This document shows, one piece after another, positions 9,251 to 18,096 of a stretch of DNA of 56,558 nt. Source of the stretch: Saprospiraceae bacterium (GTDB lineage: Bacteria; Bacteroidota; Bacteroidia; Chitinophagales; Saprospiraceae). The notes beneath the pieces are model-generated. The model saw nothing but the letters and a program-made list of their open reading frames with translations, made no database searches and was not told the DNA's origin. Position numbers and translations under genes: made by a program. Location of the stretch: NCBI GenBank assembly GCA_016787525.1, contig JAEUUP010000053.1, positions 1 to 56,558 on the forward strand. The letters run 5' to 3'. Position 1 is the first letter of the stretch. The number at the start of each line of letters is the position of its first letter.

Positions 9251-10438
9251 TTATTCAACATACAAAACCAACCCTTTCAAATAAGAACCTTCTGGATGAA
9301 AGATATTAACGGGATGGTCGGCAGGTTGTGTCAATCTGTGCATGACCCGCACTTGGCGTTTGGCTTCAATGGCAGCGGCAACGATGGTATCATAAAACAA
9401 TTGATTGTCAACTACTTGCGAACAACTGAATGTAAACAAAATACCCCCCTCAGTAATCTGACGTAAAGCCATGGCATTCAGTCGTTTGTAAGCTTGTACG
9501 GCATTGTGACGTTTGGCAATAGATTTGGCAAACGCCGGTGGGTCAACAATCATCACATCGTAGATTCGGTTGTTTTCTTTCAAAAAAGCCATCACATCCA
9601 CTGCAGCAGCCGTATGTTCGCCTGTAAATGGGCAATTAAGTTCCACATTTTTAAGCGTCAAATCAATCGCTTTTGGCGAAATATCAATCGAATGCACCGA
9701 TTTTGCCCCAGCTTTAAGCGCATAAATGGAAAAACCGCCTGAGTAACAAAAGGCATTAAGAACCGATTTGCCTTCTGCATAACGATTGAGCAAAGCCCTA
9801 TTGTCACGTTGGTCGAGAAAAAAACCTGTTTTCTGTCCTGTCACCCAATCAATTGCAAAAGCATTATCATTTTCAGACACACACAAAGGCACTTCGGCTG
9901 CGCCCCACAAATAGTCATTTTTTATTTGATTTTGAGCAACATACTGAGGGGGTAAAGTTTCGGCACTTTTGTCATAAATAGCTTTTAATTTATGTCCAAA
10001 GATTTTTTTCAAACCCGCTTGTATCGGCTCGATTTGTCGGTGCATACCAATCGAATGGCATTGAATCACCGCCACAGAGTCATAAATATCCACAATCAAG
10101 CCAGCCAAACCATCTCCTTCTGCATGTATCAAACGGTAGCAATTGGTTGATTTTGAATCAGTTAAATTCAGTCGTTGACGATAGCGAAAGGCATTGCTTA
10201 TTTTTTGTTCCCAAAAAGCAGTGTCAATTGTACAGAGTTCAAAACTCAATACTCGAACAACGATTGAGCCATCGTTGTAGTAACCCACAGCCAGAAACTG
10301 TTTTTTGGCATCATAGACTTCAACCAAATCTCCATCCGACAGCACCCCCTCAGTATGAGCAACTGCACCGCTGAAAATCCATGGATGTTGTCGTCTGACA
10401 GCTTCTTCTTTACCTTTTTTCAAGAATATTTTTTTCAT
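9251..10438 (-). CDS. rlmI: 23S rRNA m5C methyltransferase RlmI-like (395 aa)
   Basis: SAM-dependent methyltransferase with an N-terminal PUA domain (residues about 1-75, KKIFLKKGKEEAVRRQHPWI) and a C-terminal Rossmann domain. Motif I is NAFCYSGGFSIYALKAGA, motif II has SIDIS, motif IV is IVDPPAFAK and the catalytic Cys region is FTFSCSQ. E. coli RlmI methylates 23S C1962; the same arrangement supports that role. The segment VTGQKTGFFLDQRDNR before motif I is a hallmark of the family. Three TACTGAGGGG words occur, read TEG, PPQ and TEG. Convergent with the UbiA gene. Confidence 0.9.
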   Translation of the reverse strand: MKKIFLKKGKEEAVRRQHPWIFSGAVAHTEGVLSDGDLVEVYDAKKQFLAVGYYNDGSIVVRVLSFELCTIDTAFWEQKISNAFRYRQRLNLTDSKSTNCYRLIHAEGDGLAGLIVDIYDSVAVIQCHSIGMHRQIEPIQAGLKKIFGHKLKAIYDKSAETLPPQYVAQNQIKNDYLWGAAEVPLCVSENDNAFAIDWVTGQKTGFFLDQRDNRALLNRYAEGKSVLNAFCYSGGFSIYALKAGAKSVHSIDISPKAIDLTLKNVELNCPFTGEHTAAAVDVMAFLKENNRIYDVMIVDPPAFAKSIAKRHNAVQAYKRLNAMALRQITEGGILFTFSCSQVVDNQLFYDTIVAAAIEAKRQVRVMHRLTQPADHPVNIFHPEGSYLKGLVLYVE

Positions 10439-10509
10439 AACCTATTATTCGTTGTGTTGTAAGTCATTGGTCATTTATTGGTTTATTGACATGCTCCATG
10501 ACTTTATAA

Positions 10510-11163
10510 CTAATACCGCTTTCCGAATAATAAACTACCGATTCGGACCATTGTTGAGCCTTCCTCGATAGCCATTTTATAGTCATCACTCATGCCCATT
10601 GATATTTGAGTGAATGAAGGATTTTGAGCAAAATAGTTGTATTTCAGATTATCAAAAATGCTTTTAAGATGCTGAAACTCACGGCGAACCTGTGTCTTAT
10701 CGTCTGTGAAAGTAGCCATGCCCATGACTCCACATATTTCGACATGATTTAGATGAGCTTGCGCAAGTTCTTGCACCACTTGTTGTACCCCCTCAGTATC
10801 GAAGCCGAATTTTGACTCTTCCTCGGCGATGTGAAATTGCAATAACACCTTGATGACTCGATTGTGCTTGGCTGCCTGTTTATTGATTTCTTGCAACAAT
10901 TTGAATGAATCAACCGAGTGAATCATGGTCACAAAAGGTGCAATATATTTGACTTTATTGCTTTGCAAATGCCCAATGAAATGCCACAGGATGTCATTGG
11001 GCAAAGTGGCTTGTTTCTCGACCAATTCTTGTACGTAGTTTTCGCCAAAAGCTCGTTGCCCTTGGTCGTAGAGGTTTAGAATTGCCTCGTTGGGTTTGGT
11101 TTTCGATACAGCAACAAGCTGGGTTTGTGTCGGTTTGAGTTCTTCTAAAATCTGTTTAAGCAT
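10510..11163 (-). CDS. yggS: YggS/PROSC family PLP-binding protein (217 aa)
   Basis: Pyridoxal-phosphate homeostasis protein of the alanine-racemase-like TIM-barrel fold. The PLP-binding lysine is in LVAVSKTKP near the N-terminus; FGENYVQE, WHFIGHLQSNK, SVDS, VEICGVMGM and SMGMSDDYKMAIEEGSTMVRIG are all family signatures, and the length is normal. It buffers cellular PLP and affects amino-acid and keto-acid balance in model bacteria. Downstream of rlmI in transcription terms it is upstream by about 70 bases, so a yggS-rlmI transcript is possible. One TACTGAGGGG word reads TEG in a poorly conserved loop. Confidence 0.93.
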   Translation of the reverse strand: MLKQILEELKPTQTQLVAVSKTKPNEAILNLYDQGQRAFGENYVQELVEKQATLPNDILWHFIGHLQSNKVKYIAPFVTMIHSVDSFKLLQEINKQAAKHNRVIKVLLQFHIAEEESKFGFDTEGVQQVVQELAQAHLNHVEICGVMGMATFTDDKTQVRREFQHLKSIFDNLKYNYFAQNPSFTQISMGMSDDYKMAIEEGSTMVRIGSLLFGKRY

Positions 11164-11202
11164 CTCTTTTATGATAAATGACTGAAGGGGTAAAGTTAAA
11201 AG

Positions 11203-11237
11203 AAAAATCCGTCTCGGTGGATTCGAGGCGGATTTTT
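11203..11237 (-). terminator. Hairpin terminator after pdhA
   Basis: A 13-bp stem (AAAAATCCGTCTC at 11203-11215 with GAGGCGGATTTTT at 11225-11237, one G-U pair) with a 9-base loop. A/T tracts on both sides let it act for the minus-strand pdhA transcript. Confidence 0.7.
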
Positions 11238-11308
11238 ATAGTAAGAAGTCGCTATTGTAAAAGATTGATTAATGATTTTTAATTATCAAAACAATTGAAA
11301 ATCAATTA

Positions 11309-12361
11309 CTAATCTTTCATAAACGGATAATCTGCTTGCACGTAGTTGTCTTCATACAAATCTGCTGGATCTGGGAAAGGAGATGCTTTTGCGAAATCCA
11401 CAGCATCTTGCATTTCGACCTCAGCTGCATCTTCTATCGCCTTAATTTCTTCTTCTGAAACACCGATTTCCAACATTTTAGCACGTGTTGTTTTCAGTGG
11501 GTCAATAGTTTTATAATAAGCGACTTCAGCACGACCTTTCTCGTCTTTACGATATTTTTCAGGGTCACTGACAGAGTGACCTTTGTAGCGATAGGTTTTA
11601 ATTTCGAGGAAATAAGGTCCATTTCCTGCACGCATGTGTTCAGCCGCACGTGTAAATGCTTCGTGAACAGCTTCAGGATTCATACCATCAACTTGTTCAG
11701 CAGGCATATTGAAAGCTTCAGCAACCTGATAAATATCACGGACATTTGATGTACGAGCAACGGAAGTACCCATAGCATAGCCATTGTTTTCGCAGACATA
11801 AATGACTGGTAGTTTCCATGTCATTGCCATATTGCCCGCTTCGTAAAGAATACCTTGACGCGCTGCACCATCGCCAAACATTGTGACACAAAGTAGATTT
11901 GTGCCTTTATATTTTTCAGCAAAAGCGATGCCTGTACCGATACCGATTTGCGCGCCGACGATACCATTGCCGCCGAAATATTTTTCGCGAGCGTTGAAAA
12001 AGTGCATCGAACCACCTTTACCTTTCACAATACCTGTGGCGCGACCGAATAATTCAGCCATGGCTTCACGAGCAGAAATGCCTTTCATGATACCGATGCC
12101 ATGTTGACGATAGGCTGTGACGACTCCGTCCATAGGATCTAAAGCCGATTTCATGCCTGCCGCAATCGCTTCTTGACCGATATAAACATGGCAAAAACCA
12201 CGTACATACTCACCGTAAAACTCCAAAACACGCTCCTCGAAGCGGCGAATGCGGTACATGAGTGTGTACCACTCTTTGTACATTTCTGGGCTGTACTGAG
12301 GGGCTATTTTGGCAGATTTTGCCCCTGATGTTGTTGCTTTTTTAGTTGCTACTACTTCCAT
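11309..12361 (-). CDS. pdhA: Pyruvate dehydrogenase E1 component, alpha subunit (350 aa)
   Basis: Thiamine-diphosphate-dependent E1 alpha subunit of the pyruvate dehydrogenase complex. Signatures: YRIRRFEERV, GFCHVYIGQEAIAAG, TAYRQHG, GKGGSMHFF, and the TPP motif GDGAARQG...CENNGYAMGTS, then YRYKGHSVSDPEKYR phosphorylation-loop region. An N-terminal extension rich in Ala/Lys/Thr precedes the domain and contains one TACTGAGGGG word (reads APQY). The beta subunit (pdhB) and E2 are not nearby, as in many Bacteroidota where pdhA and pdhB are unlinked. Confidence 0.95.
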   Translation of the reverse strand: MEVVATKKATTSGAKSAKIAPQYSPEMYKEWYTLMYRIRRFEERVLEFYGEYVRGFCHVYIGQEAIAAGMKSALDPMDGVVTAYRQHGIGIMKGISAREAMAELFGRATGIVKGKGGSMHFFNAREKYFGGNGIVGAQIGIGTGIAFAEKYKGTNLLCVTMFGDGAARQGILYEAGNMAMTWKLPVIYVCENNGYAMGTSVARTSNVRDIYQVAEAFNMPAEQVDGMNPEAVHEAFTRAAEHMRAGNGPYFLEIKTYRYKGHSVSDPEKYRKDEKGRAEVAYYKTIDPLKTTRAKMLEIGVSEEEIKAIEDAAEVEMQDAVDFAKASPFPDPADLYEDNYVQADYPFMKD

Positions 12362-12500
12362 TCTTAAGTCGAGTTATATGTTTTAGCGAAAATTCGCTAT
12401 AAAAATTGATTGGCAAAATAAAGATAAATTAGGCATTTGATATTGCCAAAGAAATCGAGTGCAAAAATAAGCAAGGAAATTTTCTTTTTGATAAAAAGAA

Positions 12501-12559
12501 GAGGCTGTTCTTTGATTGGTTCGATAATTTTGTATCAAACACTCACAAAGAACAGCCTC
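12501..12559 (-). terminator. Hairpin terminator of the 12.6-kb mini-gene
   Basis: Perfect 14-bp arms, GAGGCTGTTCTTTG at 12501-12514 and its complement at 12546-12559, with a 31-base loop. On the minus strand the stem is followed by TTCTTTTT, which fits an intrinsic terminator. It sits 22 bases after the stop of the small reading frame at 12582-12668. Confidence 0.55.
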
Positions 12560-12581
12560 AATCATTTTTTGTTTAAAAATC

Positions 12582-12668
12582 TTAGCGAATTCGGCTTGGG
12601 CGAGTTTCTTTATTTGTGGATATAATAAAAACACAAGAAACAACTACGAGAAATGCAAGAATCATCAT
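12582..12668 (-). CDS. Possible 28-aa hydrophobic mini-protein
   Basis: Minus-strand frame beginning MMILAFLVVVSCVFIIS and ending PSRIR: one hydrophobic helix followed by a short basic tail (NKETRPSRIR). It has an A-rich leader (AAAACTTTCACAAAACC then ATGATG) of the phylum's usual kind and is closed by the hairpin at 12501-12559. It lies in an otherwise gene-free gap of about 460 bases between pdhA and a T9SS cargo gene. Could be a small membrane peptide or a chance frame; no family recognised. No strong promoter motif was found. Confidence 0.35.
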   Translation of the reverse strand: MMILAFLVVVSCVFIISTNKETRPSRIR

Positions 12669-12820
12669 GGTTTTGTGAAAGTTTTAGATTAAGAAATATG
12701 GTTCAAGGAATACAATTAAATGCAACGAATATCATAACAGCAAATGTGTTATTTTCTTTATAATAACGCAAGTTTTTTAGAAAAGTTTAACATATTATTT
12801 CGACAATTTGCCGTATTTCC

Positions 12821-14896
12821 TTAATTTTTGATTATTTTTTGCATTTGGACAAAATTTTCGCTGCTCAACCTAACCAAATAAAAGCCTTTTGCCCAGTCCT
12901 TTGTCGTGATTTTGAGGTTCTGCGAACCTTTGGTCATCTGACTTTTGGTAATGGATTTTCCTTGCATGTCAAATACTTCAATCACAACATTTCTATCCAA
13001 TTCAAAACCTGCGTCAATGACAAAATCATCGTTTAATACTGGATTTGGATAGACTACAAATGTTTGCTTTTTGCCTTCTTTCTGCAAACCGATTGTGTTT
13101 GAATAGATGAAACTACCGTCAAAATCTTGCTGTTTCAGACGATAATAGGCTGTTTTGGTGAATTTTCCGTCCACAAACGAATAATACTGAGGGGTCGAAG
13201 ATTGAGCGTGACCTTTTACAAAACCGATTGATGAAAAGTGAATACCATCGTCGCTTTTTTCTATATCAAAACCTTTATTATTTAACTCAGTTGCTGTCTC
13301 CCACGTCAACAATGCCTGATCATTTACTTCTTTTCCTTTAAAATACACCAATGTCACAGGAATTACTGAGGGGGCAAATACTGAAAAAGTTGAAAAAGAA
13401 TTGACACTTTCTGCCAATTTCGTAAAATAAGTACCCCAATTGGTTGTTGGACCAAAGGAGTTAGACATGGGTTCCCAATTGCTGCCATTGTAGTGATACA
13501 ATCGGCACATGGTGCGGTTTTGTGTAAAGATATTGGATTCATCAATATTGTTCCACTGCACTAAAATATCTGCTTGCCCACTGCCTGTGAGCTGAGTGAT
13601 GTCCCATTCGATATTGATTTTGGAAAATTCAGACGGTACAGCAATCGTTGAAGGATGCGCCGAAACAGAATAATCGCCACCCGAAGACGTAATGAATACT
13701 GGCGCGTAACTGGCTTCTGTACCGACCGGGAAAATCGTATTGAAGTTCACATCGCGGATTTTCAATGTACCTACTTTTTGATACAGGTCGTGTGTTACGA
13801 CATAAGAAGTGGCAGAAGGTGACATTGGAGAACGTCTAAGAGTCACTGTTTTATCATTCAAGTCAAACTTACCATTTGTCAGAATCAAATCGCCTAAAAT
13901 GGTCAAGTCCAACTTCACTTTGACACGTGTTGGATTGTTGACGATGATGTCACCATCAATAATCGTGGAAGCAATAGGTGCGCCATTTTCGATATTTGGA
14001 TTGATGTTTTGTTGCGATACGCCATTGAGTTCTATTTTACCCAAAACACGTCCATTGCTACCCAAATTAATATCTTTTCCAACGCGTACTGTCTTGATAA
14101 GGTGAGGATTATACAAAGTGCCTTGATTTACATTAATAGCTCCTTTGATATCAATATCAGTCATTTCCAAGCGAACTGTGCTGGAAACATAATTCAACTC
14201 AAGAGTTTGGAAAGTAGGTGCGACAATTGGGTCAACAAAGAAGTTATTGGTCGTAGCAGGTGTTATATAAGCACCAAAAGAGACTGAATGATTGTTAGTA
14301 AATGCTTTTTTTCCCGCAAAACAAGAAGTAGAAGGATCAATATGTGGATTGGTGATGAATAGTGTGCCACCATTGGCATTGAAATTTGTTGCATCGGTGA
14401 CATCAACTAATGATGTTCCAGCAGCTACACTACTGAGGGGGTTGCCTGTGTTGCCGTTAACGTGCATAAAACCCGAAGTCATATTGAAAGTTGAACCACT
14501 GTTCAAGACCAAATTACCATTGAGAAAAAATGAATTGAGGTAGTCTCCTGCAATCGTCAAAGTACCATTGACATTTAAAGTTGCGTTACCACCAGAGCTC
14601 GGATTACCAAAAGGATCGGGCGAACCGATGACCATGCGATTGTTACTGTAAACTAGAGTACCATTGATAACCAATGATTTGCATACAGCCACATAACTGC
14701 CTCCACTTGTAGAAATAGCAATGGATGTACCTATTCCAATAACAACATCATCAGTTGCAGTTGGGACGACACCGCCTTGCCAGATTGTACTGTTGTTCCA
14801 TTCACCCGATTGGGACGAGTAGATGGTTGCAGCAAAATGGGCGTTGGGGGCCAAAAATGAAATGCCAAAAATGAGTAAAGTAAAAATTTTGTTCAT
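12821..14896 (-). CDS. Secreted protein with T9SS type A sorting domain (691 aa)
   Basis: Signal peptide at the N-terminus (KIFTLLIFGISFLAPNAHFA). It is followed by a region starting SGEWNNSTIWQGGVVPTATDDV, typical of beta-helix-like surface proteins with repeated NGTL-type strands, and a middle domain. The C-terminus (about 80 residues, YPNPVLNDDFVIDAG ... GFYLVRLSSEN ... KIIKN) is a Por-secretion tail that directs export through the type IX system and attachment to the surface. No enzymatic motif is visible; adhesion or matrix function is possible. Four TACTGAGGGG words are present or adjacent (14431, 13364, 13185 inside), read PLS, APSV and TPQY. Confidence 0.88.
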   Translation of the reverse strand: MNKIFTLLIFGISFLAPNAHFAATIYSSQSGEWNNSTIWQGGVVPTATDDVVIGIGTSIAISTSGGSYVAVCKSLVINGTLVYSNNRMVIGSPDPFGNPSSGGNATLNVNGTLTIAGDYLNSFFLNGNLVLNSGSTFNMTSGFMHVNGNTGNPLSSVAAGTSLVDVTDATNFNANGGTLFITNPHIDPSTSCFAGKKAFTNNHSVSFGAYITPATTNNFFVDPIVAPTFQTLELNYVSSTVRLEMTDIDIKGAINVNQGTLYNPHLIKTVRVGKDINLGSNGRVLGKIELNGVSQQNINPNIENGAPIASTIIDGDIIVNNPTRVKVKLDLTILGDLILTNGKFDLNDKTVTLRRSPMSPSATSYVVTHDLYQKVGTLKIRDVNFNTIFPVGTEASYAPVFITSSGGDYSVSAHPSTIAVPSEFSKINIEWDITQLTGSGQADILVQWNNIDESNIFTQNRTMCRLYHYNGSNWEPMSNSFGPTTNWGTYFTKLAESVNSFSTFSVFAPSVIPVTLVYFKGKEVNDQALLTWETATELNNKGFDIEKSDDGIHFSSIGFVKGHAQSSTPQYYSFVDGKFTKTAYYRLKQQDFDGSFIYSNTIGLQKEGKKQTFVVYPNPVLNDDFVIDAGFELDRNVVIEVFDMQGKSITKSQMTKGSQNLKITTKDWAKGFYLVRLSSENFVQMQKIIKN

Positions 14897-15134
14897 GAGA
14901 ATACGCTTTAAATTAATTTAGAATTTTAGAATTTAATATTCGATTTTAATACAAAGGCAAGTTGTGTTTATTAAATTAAAAAGTGTCAAATACGTTAAAA
15001 TTATATTTTTGCAAGCAAATATTTTTTATGAACCTTTTGAGCCTAAATCTATTGAATTGGAAAATTTAAGTCGAGAGGAATCCGAAGCTGTTCAAATCAA
15101 AAAAATACTGAGGGGGTGCATTTTCCACTTTTGA
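14897..15134. other. Intergenic region with word copy in a hairpin loop
   Basis: AT-rich spacer between divergent genes. TTCAAATCAAAA at 15091-15102 can pair with TTTTGATTTGAA at about 15129-15140, placing the TACTGAGGGGG copy (15106-15116) in the loop and overlapping the -33 element of the ffh promoter. No gene is seen. Confidence 0.5.
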
Positions 15135-15166
15135 TTTGAAAAAACAAGACACGTTGATTATCTTTG
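15135..15166 (+). promoter_or_regulatory. Promoter of ffh (Bacteroidota type)
   Basis: TTTG at 15135-15138, a 20-base spacer and TATCTTTG at 15159-15166 match the TTTG/TAnnTTTG consensus closely. Predicted transcription start near 15173 gives a leader of about 50 bases before ffh. Confidence 0.7.
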
Positions 15167-15223
15167 CACTCTTCTAAAAAATTAAAAATAGTTTAATAAA
15201 CTGTAAATCAATAATTTATAACT

Positions 15224-16561
15224 ATGTTCACAAGTTTAAGTGACCGCCTTGATTCAGCCTTTAAAGTCCTTTCAGGAAATAATAAGCTCACAGAGCTAAA
15301 CATTGCAACTGCCATTAAAGACATTCGTCGCGCGCTCGTTGAAGCCGATGTCAACTATAAAATAGCCAAAGAATTTACTGACAGAATCAAAGACCGTGCC
15401 TTAGGCACTGAAAACGTTTTAAAAAACGTCAATCCGGGTCAATTAATGGTCAAAATTGTCAGTGATGAATTGACAGATTTAATGGGTGGTCAGATTTCAG
15501 GTATCAATTTGGGCGGCAAACCCACTGTTATCTTGATTGCAGGTCTGCAAGGTTCTGGTAAAACGACTTTTACGGGTAAATTGGCTCTGTGGTTGAAAAC
15601 TAAAAAGTTCAAACGCCCGATGGTGGTGGCTTGCGACGTGTATCGTCCTGCGGCGATTGACCAGTTGACAGTGTTGGCTGAAACGGTTAAAGTGCCTATT
15701 TATAAAGAAGTTGAGAACAAAAATCCTGTCCAGATTGCTTTAAATGCCATTGTTGAGGCGAAAAAGCAAGGTTGCGATGTGGTTATCGTGGACACAGCGG
15801 GTCGTTTGGCAGTTGACGAAGAGATGATGAAAGAAATCTCGAAAGTCAAAGAAGCCATCTCGCCTAACGAAACATTGTTCGTCGTGGACTCTATGACGGG
15901 GCAAGATGCGGTCAATACAGCTAAAGCCTTTAATGATAGACTGAATTTCGATGGTGTTGTATTGACCAAATTGGATGGTGATACTCGTGGTGGTGCGGCA
16001 TTGTCTATCAAATACACTGTTGGCAAGCCTATTAAATTTGCTTCGGAGGGTGAAAAGATGGATGCTCTTTCAGAGTTTTATCCCGACCGTATGGCAAGCC
16101 GTATTTTGGGCATGGGTGACATCGTTTCGATTGTCGAAAAGGCTCAAGAGCAGTTTGACGAGGCTGAAGCAAAACGTTTGGAAGCCAAAATCAAGAAAAA
16201 TAAGTTCGATTTCAATGACTTTATGGCTCAAATGGAGCAAATCAAGAAAATGGGTGATTTAAAATCGTTGATGGCGATGATTCCAGGCATGTCAAAAGCA
16301 TTGAAAGATGTGGACATTGACAATAATGCGTTCAAAAAAGTGGAATGTATCATCCAATCCATGACGCCAAAAGAAAGAGCGAATCCAGAATTGGTGTTAA
16401 GTACTAAAAAACGCAAAGAGCGCATCGCCAAAGGTAGTGGCAAAACGTTCGAGGAAATCAATGCTTTCTGCAAACAGTTTGACCAGATGAAAACGATGAT
16501 GCATCAGTTTTCAACGGGCAAATTCCCAATGCAACAACAACGCGGTGGATTCAGAAGATAA
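15224..16561 (+). CDS. ffh: Signal recognition particle GTPase Ffh (445 aa)
   Basis: SRP54 homologue that binds signal sequences and 4.5S RNA and docks ribosomes at FtsY. N domain (residues 1-85), then G domain with G1 GLQGSGKTTFTGK (about 105-117), DVYRPAAIDQL, G3 DTAGR, G4 TKLDGDTRGG; a C-terminal M domain follows, Met-rich and ending in a short basic tail (MQQQRGGFRR). Length is normal. It is one of the few long genes in the core half with no TACTGAGGGG copy inside, consistent with tight sequence constraint; the nearest copy is in its promoter region. Downstream genes to 17997 are closely spaced and may be co-transcribed. Confidence 0.97.
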   Translation: MFTSLSDRLDSAFKVLSGNNKLTELNIATAIKDIRRALVEADVNYKIAKEFTDRIKDRALGTENVLKNVNPGQLMVKIVSDELTDLMGGQISGINLGGKPTVILIAGLQGSGKTTFTGKLALWLKTKKFKRPMVVACDVYRPAAIDQLTVLAETVKVPIYKEVENKNPVQIALNAIVEAKKQGCDVVIVDTAGRLAVDEEMMKEISKVKEAISPNETLFVVDSMTGQDAVNTAKAFNDRLNFDGVVLTKLDGDTRGGAALSIKYTVGKPIKFASEGEKMDALSEFYPDRMASRILGMGDIVSIVEKAQEQFDEAEAKRLEAKIKKNKFDFNDFMAQMEQIKKMGDLKSLMAMIPGMSKALKDVDIDNNAFKKVECIIQSMTPKERANPELVLSTKKRKERIAKGSGKTFEEINAFCKQFDQMKTMMHQFSTGKFPMQQQRGGFRR

Positions 16562-16570
16562 GGATAAATT

Positions 16571-17164
16571 ATGATGAAATATACCTTATTTTTCGTATTG
16601 ATGCTAACTCAATGCCCTGTATTGCCTGCTCAATTGGTATTGCAGCATTTAGAAGGCAAAAAGACCATAAAAATCCCCATTGGTTCTGTCATCACACTCA
16701 ATTTACCCACTAAAACAACAGATGAAAAATGTGATTGTTACCACAAGTACACTGGAAACTTGAAAAGTGTAGAAACGGGTAGATTGAGTCTGGTTTTGAA
16801 AAAAGAAGATAATGTAACCGAAGATGAAACGGGTGTTTACAAACGGATTGAAACGGAATATCGCTATCGGAAAAGTGAATTAGAAACAACTGTTTTGACC
16901 AATCATGTTTTTTCCATTTCGCGAGAAATGTCATTTAGAAAAAGTTTGGATGAAACGGGAGTCATATTAATGTTTGTTTCAGTCATTCAAAGTTTAGCTG
17001 TGACTCCTTTTTTAAAAGAGAATGCCAGAAAAACAAGTGGTATTATCGCATTAGGTACATTTTCAACAGGTTTGACTTTGGCTTTAATTCCCAATGAAAA
17101 AACCTACTATTTAAAACAAGTAAAAAATAAATCGAAAAAAACGCTGTGGCGTATTAAATCATAA
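16571..17164 (+). CDS. Unrecognised exported or membrane protein (197 aa)
   Basis: No family recognised. An N-terminal signal peptide (KYTLFFVLMLTQCPVLPAQ) is followed by a beta-rich region (EGKKTIKIPIGSVITLNLP) with a paired CDC, then a charged central part, and two hydrophobic segments near the C-terminus (VILMFVSVIQSLAVTPF and GIIALGTFSTGLTLALI) forming a membrane hairpin. It starts 9 bases after ffh and 11 before iscX, so it is probably in the ffh transcript. Role unknown. Confidence 0.7.
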   Translation: MMKYTLFFVLMLTQCPVLPAQLVLQHLEGKKTIKIPIGSVITLNLPTKTTDEKCDCYHKYTGNLKSVETGRLSLVLKKEDNVTEDETGVYKRIETEYRYRKSELETTVLTNHVFSISREMSFRKSLDETGVILMFVSVIQSLAVTPFLKENARKTSGIIALGTFSTGLTLALIPNEKTYYLKQVKNKSKKTLWRIKS

Positions 17165-17175
17165 AATAAGCTATA

Positions 17176-17427
17176 ATGTCAAATTTTCAAGACTTCGACG
17201 ATTTACCAATCAATTGGAATGACCACGAAGATATCGCTATGAAACTCTACGAGCGTTTTGGCGACAATTTCAATGAATCTAAAATTTATCGCATCCGCTT
17301 CACAGAGTTGTTAGAGTGGATTCTCGAAATACCCAATTTTGAAGGGAAAAGAGAAGAATCAAATGAAGGTCATTTGGAGCAAATTCAGGCCAAATGGGTA
17401 TATGAATGGCGCGATAACAATAAGTAG
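17176..17427 (+). CDS. iscX: IscX-like Fe-S cluster assembly adaptor (83 aa)
   Basis: Small acidic protein of the IscX/YfhJ family: INWNDHEDIAMKLYERFGD, then RIRFTELLEWILEIPNFEG, SNEGHLEQIQAKWVYEW. In E. coli IscX binds IscS and iron and regulates cluster assembly. The conserved acidic patch and terminal W-x-x-E-W-R are visible. A short N-terminal extension (SNFQDFDDLP) precedes the core. It is not next to isc genes here but in a tight run between an unknown membrane protein and kdsC. Confidence 0.85.
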   Translation: MSNFQDFDDLPINWNDHEDIAMKLYERFGDNFNESKIYRIRFTELLEWILEIPNFEGKREESNEGHLEQIQAKWVYEWRDNNK

Positions 17428-17430
17428 AAA

Positions 17431-17997
17431 ATGGACAATCTAGGAATTGAATACGATCTTAAAAACGCTGCAACCATACACAACGTCTTGGGTTATTTCA
17501 ACGAAATCAACACCTTTGTGTTCGACGTGGATGGCGTGATGACGGATGGAAAGCTATTGGTTACTGAGGGGGGTGAATTTCTACGTTCTTTCAATGCGAG
17601 AGATGGTTATGCCATTCGTTTGGCCATTGAGGCTGGTTATAATGTCTGTGTCATCTCGGGCGGCAGAGGCGGTAGTATCGAACACCGCATGAAACGCATT
17701 GGTATTCGACAAGTGTTCACAGGCGCAGACCCCAAACTTCCCGTTTTTTTGCGGTATTGCGAGGCACACAATATTGACCCTTACAAAACATTGTACATGG
17801 GTGATGATTTGAATGATTTGGATGTTATGAAAAAAGTGGGACTCGCTTGTTGTCCCACCGATGCTTGTCCAGAAATCATTGAGGTTTGTCATTATGTGTC
17901 ACCCTACAAAGGAGGTGATGGGTGTGTGCGCGATGTCGTCGAAAAAGTGATGAAATTGCACGACAATTGGAACAAACAGCTAACCATAAGTGAGTAA
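17431..17997 (+). CDS. kdsC: 3-deoxy-D-manno-octulosonate 8-phosphate phosphatase KdsC (188 aa)
   Basis: HAD-superfamily C0 phosphatase removing phosphate from KDO-8-P in lipopolysaccharide core synthesis. Catalytic motif FDVDGVMTDG (Asp32, Asp34), SFNARDGYAI, motif II VISGGRGG, motif III/IV YMGDDLNDLDVM, all as in the family, and normal length with a short N-terminal extension. One TACTGAGGGGGG copy reads TEG in the loop TEGGEFLRSF, where other family members carry TE-x-GE, showing that the word was fitted to a tolerant position. Starts 3 bases after iscX. Confidence 0.95.
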   Translation: MDNLGIEYDLKNAATIHNVLGYFNEINTFVFDVDGVMTDGKLLVTEGGEFLRSFNARDGYAIRLAIEAGYNVCVISGGRGGSIEHRMKRIGIRQVFTGADPKLPVFLRYCEAHNIDPYKTLYMGDDLNDLDVMKKVGLACCPTDACPEIIEVCHYVSPYKGGDGCVRDVVEKVMKLHDNWNKQLTISE

Positions 17998-18053
17998 AAA
18001 ATAAATTAAACAAAAAACTAAAGTAGAATAGCCAATAATATTTCCAATCATAT

Positions 18054-18061
18054 TAACTTTG
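18054..18061 (+). promoter_or_regulatory. Candidate -7 element for the 18.1-kb gene
   Basis: TAACTTTG fits TAnnTTTG; no clear TTTG lies at the expected upstream distance. Predicted start is about 29 bases before the gene. Confidence 0.35.
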
Positions 18062-18096
18062 CCACATAAGGACATAATTTAAATATTGATTAGGAA

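Noticed and set aside
12383-12643. 86-codon minus-strand frame between pdhA and the T9SS gene
   Set aside because: It reads through the terminator hairpin in a different frame from the mini-gene, lacks a leader and has an implausible composition.
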